NCBI GenBank assembly: GCA_024220505.1
Contig: JAKZZE010000027.1
Span: 739,874-803,873, forward strand
From: Rhizopus arrhizus
Lineage: Eukaryota; Mucoromycota; Mucoromycetes; Mucorales; Rhizopodaceae
DNA: 64,000 nucleotides
Reading direction: 5' to 3'
A model generated the notes under the pieces. The model saw only the letters and a list, made by a program, of their open reading frames with translations. It did not search any database and was not told the DNA's origin. A program made the translations under genes and the position numbers. Shown here one piece after another: positions 9,503 through 19,116 of this stretch; within the stretch, counting starts at the first letter, position 1; the number at the start of each line of letters is the position of its first letter.

Positions 9503-9575
9503 GGGGAAATGGTGTAGTGGCTATCACATCCGCTTTGCATGCGGAAGGCCCCGGGTTCAAACCCCGGTTTCTCCA
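9503..9575 (+). tRNA. tRNA-Ala (anticodon TGC)
   Basis: A 73-nt cloverleaf can be written by hand. The acceptor GGGGAAA pairs with TTTCTCC, including the G3-U70 wobble that identifies tRNA-Ala. The 5-bp anticodon stem TCCGC/GCGGA closes loop TTTGCAT (anticodon TGC). The T arm is CCGGG-TTCAAAC-CCCGG and the discriminator is A. A ten-T run (9625-9634) downstream can terminate RNA polymerase III. There is no intron and no encoded CCA. Its first 15 nt are the LINE B target duplication, so the insertion left this gene complete. LINE B begins directly upstream on the other strand. Confidence 0.93.
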
Positions 9576-9852
9576 AATTACGATGAGGCTCGACTTTCCT
9601 TCATTGGAAGTTCTGCCTTGTTTCTTTTTTTTTTATTGGTGTCGTGCTTGATCACGAACAGATATTTTATAAGATAACTAATAAAGGTACTGTGACGAAA
9701 ATAGAAATTTTTTCAATCAAACTGTACCACTTGACGAAGAAAGTTCGGACCTGAACTAAGTTCATGTCCTCAATATTTTTGATAAACTCAATGAAATTGA
9801 ATAACTCAACTAAATTCACAATTCAAAGGAAAACACAAAAATCTAAAAACAT

Positions 9853-12004
9853 TGTAGCACAAATGATGAAGTTTTGGATCCGGAGAACAATGATGATCAC
9901 AAGAACAAATTTTGATGTCCAGCGACATTGATGTCGTTCGACATAGATTGTAACCAACAATAAGCCACGCCTTTTTTTATATAAATAAGATGAATATTTT
10001 TAACCAAATAACAGACATTCAATAAACAAAATCTTCTTGCGCTTAAAAGCAATTGTTTCTTATTGGGTCACAAACACCTTTTCTTTTCTTTTTATTTTTA
10101 CAGTAGGTGAAAAAATACGAGCAACCTTTTGGCAAAATCGACTTTTTTCGCTATATCAAAAGGTGCGTGCCAACTACCGGCATGTGACTCCTATGGTATA
10201 TTTTCGGGGTCATGTGTCTTGAAACAGTAAAGGTCTCATGCAGTAATACTGGAATTTGAGAGAGAGATAAGAATGCGAATTTAAAAATTTAACTTCCGAC
10301 CAGCTTAAATTATGTATCGTATTCATATGTTTACATTTAAATCAACAAAGAACATATCGGAAGACTATATAGCGTACTTGTATGGAACTGTGAGCGTTCC
10401 TCATTGTATCCATATAAAAGCAAGTGCAACTTCAAGAGCCCTTGGTTTCTTTTTTTTTGCTCAATTTCTCTCACTACTTCTCACCATCATGCCTAAATCT
10501 ATACCAATGGAAAAGCAATCCAGAGATAGAAGGTATATCACTGAATAGCATGAAGCTAGAGGATATCACAGATAAATATTACGTTCATTCTCACACAGTT
10601 AAAAGGTATACTAGGAAGCTTTTTCCATGAAATTCACATCTGTCGGCTGGAAGACATGCTATTGTCTATTATGCCATGAAGCACTATATCGAACTGTGTA
10701 TTATTACTGGTCATCGAACAATAGCGAAAAAGCTATTCAGGGAGTTAGGTAAGTTTGATTACTTGTTCATGTACCGTTCAGGAGTAAATGCGCTGAGATC
10801 CATAAAGTGCCACCGAGAGCTAAAAAAAAGAAGGCATTTTTAAAAAAGGATCCTTGAAAAAAGCAGATGACCTGAGCAAAAAGGCATCGCAACTGGTCAA
10901 GTCAATAGTAACGACCAGTAGCGTTCTCAGCTGAAGCAAAGATTAGCATCTAGTGATCAGATGGAGTAAAATAGTATAGAGTAGTATAAAATGACATTTT
11001 GCTCCCTCATTACATCGACATTACAGTAAAGCACTGCAGCGGTAGGATGAACATGTGTTGTCACATACCTACTCAGGGACCAGCATAGACATGTCAGCTT
11101 TATGGTAGTAACATAAACTCAACGACTTGTCTGCATATACTTAGCATTATTTACATTAATACGTTAGAGTACCATTATTTGAAGACGTCTGATGTATACC
11201 TTCAGAGTGATAGCGGCGTAAAGTATAAATTAAAATTCATAGCTGTATAGGTATGCGGTATCAGTGTAAGGTATATAAATTATTGGTATGCTCAAAGTCT
11301 GGATTTAAATCATATAAAGCATGTTTAGCATCAGCTCAAACTTAATCTGACACCACATGAAGTCGGAGAAAGAGGTGTCAAAAAGCTTTAGCCATTTGTG
11401 GATGTAGAGCGAAATAAACTCAATGCAAATGCTTGCAAGAGGCACATCAATAGTATGCCAGCCAAAGTAGAAGTACTATTTAAAGCAAAGGGAAGATATA
11501 GAAATATTAAATAAACATAGCGAATTTTGAAAAATCATCATTGGCTTTTTTATGACTGTCTTTCCCTTTTTAAAAAGCTTGTACTTCAAGTACAGTCAAT
11601 CTCTTTAGTGCGTTATATGTATCTTTGTTGCCTTAATTAGTTTGTGAGATATCAAAGCTCTGGCGAATGTACACACGAAAAAAAAAAGATATGAAGGCAA
11701 ATCGAACAGAGGTTGCTCGTATTTTTCACCTACTGTACTTATTCTTTCTGATCTGATACCTGAATTATCACGAATCAAGAAAGATCCCTTTTATTTTTAT
11801 CTTTTATTAAACAATCTTACTCCTAACCTTATTGATCTATAAAGATCTGGTGGTCACTACTTAAAATCAAATTACTTTATCAAAAGAACTGTTAAACGTT
11901 CAATCAAGTTAATCAAACTCAAGTCATTCAAGGCTTCAAACTTCAAACTAAACAAATCTACATCACTTTAACACAATCCAAATCCCAAGTACTAACAAGT
12001 TACA
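9853..12004 (+). mobile_element. Solo LTR H1, nested in I, split by Tc1 element M1
   Basis: TGTAGCAC...AAGTTACA with target duplication ACAT (9849-9852 and 12005-12008). It is split by Tc1 element M1. A second copy of the same LTR lies at 40075-41136 and lacks M1, so the M1 insertion point is directly visible there. About 515 bp without the insert. Confidence 0.82.
10101..11735 (+). mobile_element. Tc1/mariner-type element M1 (1635 bp), decayed
   Basis: Inverted ends CAGTAGGTGAAAAAATACGA (left) and its near-complement (right), flanked by TA duplications (10099-10100, 11736-11737). The related LTR at about 40868 shows the empty TA site. The interior retains scraps of a transposase-like reading frame (around 10490-10800, starting near MPKSIPMEKQSRDRRY) full of stops. 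A 46-bp left-end fragment of the same family lies at 16161. Confidence 0.85.
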
Positions 12005-12378
12005 ACATCACAAAATCAAGAAAACCAAAAAACATATAAATATCAACAATTTATCAAGAATTATTATTATTATTATTATCTTACCTTATCCAAATAAATC
12101 TCCTTTGAAACAAAATACTTCTTTTATTTTATAAATAGGAAGAACTAATAATCCCTTGAATCATATACTTCATTGTAATCTCTTTTTTATTTTATCTTTT
12201 ATCTTTCATCTTTTTATTTTACTTTTATTCAATTCAGACTGATCTACTTAACAAGATCTGGTGGTCACTCTTCTCAAGCGAACTTACAACTCAAATTATC
12301 TACTCTTTTTGGATATTACTTTGTCCGATACCTTATTCAATTATCAAAACTTTGTCTCAAAAACTTATATCAAACCTA

Positions 12379-13977
12379 CAGTGTCCCACAAAACCCTTCA
12401 AGTGTTTTGCTTTTTTTCGTTTTTTTGCTTGTCACGAAGCATTGAGTACTATAGTTGGTAGCATGCTATACCTTATTTGAAAACTACGGTGGCAGGGTAT
12501 TTGGATATTGTTTAAACTCCGAGATCCATGCAATGGCCGCGGAGTAATGACACTTTAAAAACAGACACACACTTGAAGGGTTTTGTGGAATTTTTGTTTA
12601 ACAACAATTAATATTTAGTATGTCCTCCTTTTGCATTGTAAGCTGCTTTAATGCGTTTAGGCATAATTTCTATGAGTTTTTGACACTCATTCTGAGTAAT
12701 TGACTCCCAAACATTCTCTACTCTTGACCATAATTCGAGCATTCCGTCAGGCTGCTTTTCATATTGTAATAAACGACGTTTTACGATTGACCATAGGTTC
12801 TCGATAGGATTTAAGTCAGGAGAGTGAGGAGGCCATCTTAATACAGTAATATTATTGTTTTCCAGCCATTCAGAGACTTTTTTGGCAGTATGGATACGAG
12901 CAATGTCTTGCTAAAATATAATATATTCTTTTTGAAGGTCATACCAATCAATCGTTTTCATTAATTCATCTTCCAAAATACTAATATAAAAGTCAGAATT
13001 AATGCTTCCCTTGATATTCGATAGGTATCCAACGCCATACCATGTTAAACAGCCCCACAGCATCAATGAACCTCCTCCATGCTTGATCATATGCTGAACC
13101 TGAAAGTCTTTTAACTTGTCACCATTTGTCCAAGTCCATTGTAAACCATCTGAACCAATTCTATTCACTTTAGTTTCACCGCTGAAAATGACCTTTTTCC
13201 AGTCCTCGATGGTCCATGATAGATGCGCACGTGCAAATTCATATCTTTTCTTCATACGGTGCTTAGTCAAAGGTAGGACTTTAGGCTTATGAGTTGCTGC
13301 ATAACCTGATTCTTTTAAAAAACGCCTATAGTCTCAGCACTAATATTTTCACCATCTTCTAACATCTTTCTAGCAACGTCTGAAGCATTTTTGTAATTGC
13401 CAGAGTTGAAATTTCGCAAGATTCGACGACCTAGTAATGTCGAGATTACGAATGGCCTGCCTCCATTAGTTTTCAAATCTCCCAAATCATGGTTTTTTTC
13501 GAATTTTTGAAATAGTTCCAGTACTGACACCAGTCTTTGTTGATATTTCTTCTCCAGAAACTCCCTCTTTAAGAAGTTGAACGATTCTGTTCTGCATGTC
13601 ATTGCTAATTGGTCGCATGTCACTTAATTAGGTTATGTTATAAAAAAAGGCAAACAAAAAAATAGAAAGTTGTAAATAAACAAAACGTTTTACACAAAAA
13701 GTTGACAAGTCACATTTTTGTGACGTTTATGATGATTTTTACGACATTAACATGTGATTTTTTAAATTCCACAAAACCCTTCAAGTGTGTGTCTGTTTTT
13801 AAAGTGTCATTACTCCGCGGCCATTGCATGGATCTCGGAGTTTAAACAATATCCAAATACCCTGCCACCGTAGTTTTCAAATAAGGTATAGCATGCTACC
13901 AACTATAGTACTCAATGCTTCGTGACAAGCAAAAAACGAAAAAAAGCAAAACACTTGAAGGGTTTTGTGGGGCACTG
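12379..13977 (-). mobile_element. Tc1/mariner-type element M2 with ~215-bp inverted repeats
   Basis: Ends CAGTG(T/C)CCCACAAAACCC, flanked by TA (12377-12378, 13978-13979) inside LTR I. The inverted repeats run ~215 bp (12379-12593 and ~13765-13977). Each is itself bordered by inverted copies of the end motif (CCACAAAACCCTTCAAGTGT), so each arm looks like a small MITE. A broken transposase lies between them. Confidence 0.85.
12608..13618 (-). pseudogene. M2 Tc1-type transposase, broken
   Basis: Recognisable Tc1/mariner transposase with N-terminal HTH (MRPISNDMQNRIVQLLKEGV) and catalytic half (WKKVIFSGETKVNRIGSDG ... PHSPDLNPIENLWS). Damage: frameshifts near 13500 and 13310, an in-frame TAG where the family has FQQD (near 12912), and the first catalytic Asp of the usual SDE block replaced by Gly. 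It cannot be functional. Confidence 0.88.
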
Positions 13978-14062
13978 TACTTAAACCCGAAAGCCTAACA
14001 ATCTCACAGTACCAGATGATAAATTAAGTAGTAAAAAGCTGCCTTCTTTATTTAATAACTAT

Positions 14063-14699
14063 TGTAGCTATGATTATGAAGATTTGAACTCCGAAACTTC
14101 TTTCAAGCTTTAATTTTTGACGTTTTGTAAATCACTTTACAAATTGTCATTATTTTTCCTATTTGACAAATTTTTAACCATTTGATATATTTTTACTTTT
14201 TGATATTTTTTTAACCGTTTGATATTTTTTTAACCTTTTGATATTTTTTTTATCCTTTTGATATTTTTAACCTTTGCGAATATTTTTACATTTTGTAAAA
14301 ATTGAACTTTATATTTTTGCCTATAAAAAACCTAGCTTTTTATTCTTTTGACAAAACTTCACTTTTCTTGACTTTACTTCTCTTAACAATATAAATATAT
14401 TTTATCAATAAACCAAGTATCCTTATCTCTGAATCTTTTGATATAACACTCTTAAAATACAAGCAAGACAAGTCCCTTGAAGCCAATTATCTTCATTGTA
14501 AAACCTTTTAATACTCTTATCAAGTTACCTGAATATAAAACAAGTCTGATCAACTTAACAAGATCTGGTGGTCACTTACAAGCGAACCTAATATCAATAC
14601 TCTACCCAACTCTTATTTTTCTATCCATTTTCATCAACTTTACTCTATTTCAAAACCATTAACTCTTACAAGCCATTGAATCAACAACATAAAATTACA
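14063..14699 (+). mobile_element. Solo LTR J nested in G1
   Basis: TGTAGCTATG...AAAATTACA, 637 bp, with target duplication CTAT (14059-14062 and 14700-14703). It contains the shared AAGTCCCTTGAAGC and AAGATCTGGTGGTCAC blocks near its 3' end and several TTTGATATTTTTTTAACC-like direct repeats at 14170-14280. Confidence 0.8.
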
Positions 14700-14880
14700 C
14701 TATAAGGTCTATTTATATTATTTATGTTTGCTGCGGTGGAGATGTTTGATAATTGTAGCTATGATGTTATTATTGAAGATACTGCGGTTCTACTGCGGTT
14801 GACATTTTACAATTGAAAGGCCAAAGGAATAATCGTGTTACATACCAAAAGTGGAGCAAAAGGTATGACATTGGACTTTG

Positions 14881-15700
14881 TGTCGTGTTTGATCACGAAT
14901 AGTCTTTTTATAGTAATTAACAAAGGTACCGATAACTTATTAAGTAGTAAAAGATTGATTTATTTTATTTAATAAAGATAATGTCTATTTATACTGTTGT
15001 AACACAATGCAGCAAACTTTTGCAGCATTTGACTTTTCTCTCTCCAACTAATTCAAATCCAGGAAAATACAAACAAATACGTATGAATACGTATGAATAC
15101 AGATAAATCCAGAAAAATACAAAAAAATACAGAATATTCACAAAATCATCAAAAACAGCATATAATCAGAAAAGCCAAAAACATATAAATAACTTCAATA
15201 TTTCTTATACTTTTAACTTACTTTTGAACTTACTTTATTTACTTGTTGATTATTTTAATAAATATCATACAAAGTAAATCTCTTTTGTTTTCCTTTTATT
15301 TTATCTAATATCAAGAACAAGAAGTCCCTTGAAGCAAATACACTTCATTGTAATCCCTTTTTTTATCTTTTTACTTTATTTTATTCACAACAGTTTGATC
15401 TACTTAACAAGATCTGGTGGTCACTTATTACAAGCGAACTTATATTCAAATCATTACTCTTTTGGAATCAAATCCTACCTAAACCTTTGATCTTATATCA
15501 AGACTCTCTTAAATCAAACCTATTTAACACTATAAAAACCTTACAAACTCCAATCTCACACTGTAACAAAGATTACAACATTAACACCAGCAATGGCTGC
15601 GGTTTGTGATTTTTTAATTTTGAACCTTATTCTTTTTTGAACTTTATTTCGAAATCAAACTTTATATCGAAATCAAACCTTATATCGAAGTCAAACCTTA
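14881..15700 (+). mobile_element. LTR G2 fragment
   Basis: Begins TGTCGTGTTTGATCACG, about 70-80% similar to the start of G1 over ~115 bp, then is interrupted by LTR K. Beyond 15564 it resumes (CTGTAACAAAG) with TTATATCGAAATCAAACC-like direct repeats. I could not find its right end or a target duplication. Confidence 0.5.
14998..15560 (+). mobile_element. Solo LTR K nested in G2
   Basis: TGTAACACAATGC...CAATCTCACA, 563 bp, target duplication CTGT (14994-14997 and 15561-15564). It carries AAGTCCCTTGAAGC and AAGATCTGGTGGTCAC, like the other LTRs. Confidence 0.8.
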
Positions 15701-16160
15701 TATCAAAATGAAACTTTATTTTTCTTTGTCTATAAAATAAACAAGTTCTGCTTTTTATTTTACTTCACTTCTCTTGACTTATATATTTTAACTTTACTTA
15801 TCTTAAATACAGTCCTACTGTCAACTGCCTAACAAAACCATAAAATGGCCTGCACAGTGCTATAATTACGTCAGAACTACGAAATAAAAACCATTAGATA
15901 GCCCATACGTCATAGTATAAGAAGAAAAGAATGATGTAATTCTAGCTTGTTACACAAAGATCTAAATCAAGAAAAATTGATTTTGGGTTAAATGGAAAAT
16001 GTTGTAAGTATGATTAAATGTACTTTAAACCCTATTTTGGCGTACATAATGCAATGATAACGTACATAACGTATCATCATGACGTAGAGAAGCTAAAAAT
16101 GTATAAAAAAGCGACACTTTTATCTTCATTTCCCCCATCACATCTCTACTTCTACACTTA
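15700..16160. other. AT-rich interval without recognised feature
   Basis: I see no ORF with support, no tRNA and no clear repeat boundary. The first ~100 bases look like the 3' part of an LTR or its leader (TATAAAATAAACAAG, CACTTCTCTTGACTT). The rest is unassigned. Confidence 0.3.
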
Positions 16161-16211
16161 CAGTAGGTGAAAAAATACGAGCAACCTTTTGGCAAAATCG
16201 ACTTTTTTCGC
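16161..16211 (+). repeat. Solitary left-end fragment of M1-type Tc1 element
   Basis: About 50 bases from CAGTAGGTGAAAAAATACGA to CGACTTTTTTCGC are identical to 10101-10151. The sequence then switches at a TA to the end of a different Tc1 family (16214). Only this end survives here. Confidence 0.75.
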
Positions 16212-16213
16212 TA

Positions 16214-17320
16214 CAGTAGCGGACAAAACTGGTGCACAAAACTTTTTTTTAGCTTTTAACTACCATTACCTGCTCATGGTAATTGCAATAGTCATGAAAC
16301 TGTACTAGAAGGAGGATATACTAGTCATTGTAATCTATGTATGTTCTAAGCATGATATTGTTAAAACTGAGCGATAAGCGTGCTTTAAATTTATAAAATT
16401 TTATATTTTCTAAAAACCGCAAAAGTGGCTAAGACCTTAGACTTTATATAATCATCTCATCTCTTGATATCATCGGATGTCCTTCTTTGCATATGCTAAT
16501 AATATGCGTGTATATAATTTCTAATAAAAGAACCCGGCTCTTTAACTACTCTTTTCCAAAGATCATCGACCCTTTTTGATCTAGTGTCGTATCATCATAC
16601 CTTTGCCATCAATTGCCACCTGGCATGCTTAAGCGGACTTAGGCCGGGATTAGTGGCGGCTAAACTTGTAGCACAGAAGCGCTGTTATCAAATATTGAGT
16701 TTATGACATGCGTTGACTTGTGCCTTGTGTCATTGTCATACTGAAACGAGAGATTACGACGTTTTAGACTACTATACGCTAGGCTTTTGTGGTATGAAGT
16801 AAGCGAAATATATGTGTATATTTATGAGTTCATTATACCATCGTATACCTGACACACATATTCTGGTCCTCAATATCTAATACAGCCTTAAAACATAACA
16901 GAGCAGCCAGCATGCTTCATTGTTTGATCACCGTGAAAAAATCGCTCAGGTTGCTCGACTTGCTTTCAATATTAGTGTATACTATCTGCATCCATAATGT
17001 TCATATTTGTTTCATTGCTAAAGATAGCAGACTTCCAGCCCTCTATAGTATACAATGGCTTGTTGTGATACCACATTCATCGCTTTTTCCGACTTATACA
17101 GCTGATGAAATTCTTCGATTCCTTACTTCCGGACTCAAAATCTAGCTTCCTACTGTGCCTTTAGACTGACAGTCTGCTAACACTGTATCTTAAGGTCCTC
17201 AAAATGTGCTGAGCATCGGAAACTGTGTGTAACGGACCTTGTCCAAGCTTTAGGTTGGTGATTGAGCTAGTAACTTTCAGACTAAAAGCGGGAGACCTTC
17301 ATGATCACAAGACATTAAGT
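16214..17320 (-). pseudogene. Tc1-type element T3, left part with decayed transposase
   Basis: Starts with CAGTAGCGGACAAAACTGG after a TA. The minus strand retains degenerate transposase (QYDNDTRHKSTHV-like, and an N-terminal HTH-like DAQHILRTLRYSVSRLS) with many stops. The right end is missing because Merlin-2 copy 1 begins at 17321. The same terminal sequence in opposite orientation lies at 41854, next to the other Merlin-2 copy. Confidence 0.6.
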
Positions 17321-17950
17321 GGCTGAAGGAAAAGATACGATGCAAGGAGATTCCGGGCCGGGTATTTGTCCTACATAGATACCAATTACAGCAATCGACG
17401 CAAATAATTTTTCCGCATCGAATGGTGTCACTTTCGAGGCAGTCACGTTTAAACTCAGGTAGATATGGCGCTTGCAACACGAAAAAACCTCTTTTGAGCT
17501 AATCCCACAAAAACGATGCGGAGGGATTACTCTACCAATATTTGTACAACATCAGCATCCGGCACCGCAATGAACGCGAATAATTTCTTCCAATCCAATG
17601 GTGGTATTTATAGACCTCTCACTGTAACACACAGGGAGATACAGGCCTTTAAAGACGAAAAAACCCCCTGGTCGGACGGACATTATGCTACTAGGAAGGA
17701 TTACAAGCCGAATTCTTGTTCTACCTATATGACAAGCTTACCCATAGGTAGAAACAGTGCTTCCGCATTTAATCATGATATTTACAAAGTGATCACATCG
17801 AAACTCAGCTTGATATCCGTCTTAAGGCGTGAAAAAAGTGCTTTTGCTGATGGACAAGAAATTGTGCAGGTAGACTGCAATCTGAATATTGCTTCTAGTT
17901 ATACTTAAGATATTCTTACAACCTCAGATGATATTTCTGCATTGACTGCT
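17321..17950 (+). repeat. Merlin-2 copy 1 terminal inverted repeat, left
   Basis: 630-bp TIR, near-identical to 24234-24863 in inverse orientation and to both TIRs of copy 2. Internally it is made of about three degenerate ~200-bp direct units (starting near 17343, 17515 and 17670), each with an AGGAGATT/AGGGATT/AGGAAGGATT block, a CTAC..ATA block and a GC(G/A)AATAATTT-like block. These could be multiple transposase binding sites. Confidence 0.85.
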
Positions 17951-19116
17951 AATTCTATTAAAGGTTACCCTTCATAATATCTTACATAACAATGGTAACA
18001 TATATCCAATTGTCATATAATGAAAAAATTATTAAACAATAATAAGGAAAGAGTGTAAGTCCTGCATGAGACTGGTTTATATTTCAGTTTAACTTAAACT
18101 ATAAATTATTCTAATTGAAGTCAGGTATTTATATCTTATTGAGTGAGTGGCTTGATATGTTGTATTGTGATCGTTCTTCTAATCTTCAGGTACTTTAGCA
18201 AGTGTCATCTCTAATTATGATTATGAAAACTTTTCATTTGTTCTTTTGTATGTCTGTCATAGATTATCTTTTATTCTGGGAATTCCTCACTGATTTGAAT
18301 AATGTTATTTTACGCGTTGTTTCAATTATGTGAAAGATTAGCAATATTCCTGACATGGGATTGGACTTGGTTATTTTAGTTGATACTTCTTCTTATCAAA
18401 GAACTCTCATGGATACAATACATATTCTTTTAGAATATGTTTAATTGGAATTGATTGCATGGTCTTATTTAAATATGTTTATATTTTATTTTATTTTAAT
18501 TATGATCTTGTATCAAGACTTATATTTACCAATGTTGACTACAACCAGTTACTGTTCTACTGTTATTGTTTTTGTTGTTGTTGTTTTTTTTTCTTTTGCT
18601 TTTGTTCTGTTTTTGTTTTTTTTATATTTTTTTTAACCTTACGACAGCAGCACAAAGAACCATCATTAATACAAAGCATATTCTAAAAGGATACATTAAC
18701 CTGAAATTAATCATTGTTGTGATGTTTGGGATGGTGTATTCTGGATTACAGTTCAAAATAAAGTAAAAATTGAAATTTGTTAATCGATGAGTTATTTGAG
18801 CTTTTTTATTGAGTGAAGACAGAGAAGAGAGCCCATTAAATACAGATGACGTCTTTATAAAATTAGTAATGAAGGAACCACAGCTACAAAATATGAGCTA
18901 CTAAAGTTGACTATATATACTGAATGCTATATATCAGTAGTGTTGGATAAAGATAGCTTTAAATTATATAACATGGAGATCTTGATCAATCTCACTCGAT
19001 ATTTAAGTGTAATAACGAAAATACGACATACATCGCCTTATTTAACTTAACTTTTATCTTGTTTTATTTTAATTACAATCTTGCATTAAACCTTATATCT
19101 ATCAATGTCGACTTTA
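17951..19116. other. Merlin-2 copy 1 non-coding interior, left arm
   Basis: AT-rich and without credible coding sequence; the hydrophobic ORFs here are poly-T artefacts. Diverged relatives of pieces of this arm occur at 50531-50790 and near 53200-53290, showing older members of the family nearby. Confidence 0.5.

Larger units (their letters stand above)
9691..14008 (+). mobile_element. Solo LTR I nested in G1
   Basis: TGTGACGAAAATAG...AATCTCACA with target duplication GTAC (9687-9690 and 14009-14012). It contains LTR H1 (9853-12004) and Tc1 element M2 (12379-13977). Its own sequence carries hallmarks of the local LTR family: CCCTTGAA...TTCATTGTAA and AAGATCTGGTGGTCAC near 12255. Confidence 0.78.
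9640..14870 (+). mobile_element. Solo LTR G1, outermost shell of a nested cluster
   Basis: Starts TGTCGTG, ends ATGACA, and is flanked by the 4-bp duplication TTGG (9636-9639 and 14871-14874). It is interrupted by LTR I (9691-14008) and LTR J (14063-14699); about 270 bp is its own sequence. The 5' part closely resembles 14881-14997. No internal retrotransposon genes remain, consistent with LTR-LTR recombination. Confidence 0.75.

Noticed and set aside
17516..17908. A 130-aa ORF repeated identically at 24276-24668 and 42520-42912
   Set aside because: It lies wholly inside the Merlin-2 terminal inverted repeats. Identity reflects recent TIR copies, composition is odd, and there is no start context or relative in other elements.
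18445..18766. Phe/Leu-rich ORFs that look like membrane proteins (also 48418-48739)
   Set aside because: T-rich low-complexity sequence in all frames, within the non-coding arm of Merlin-2.
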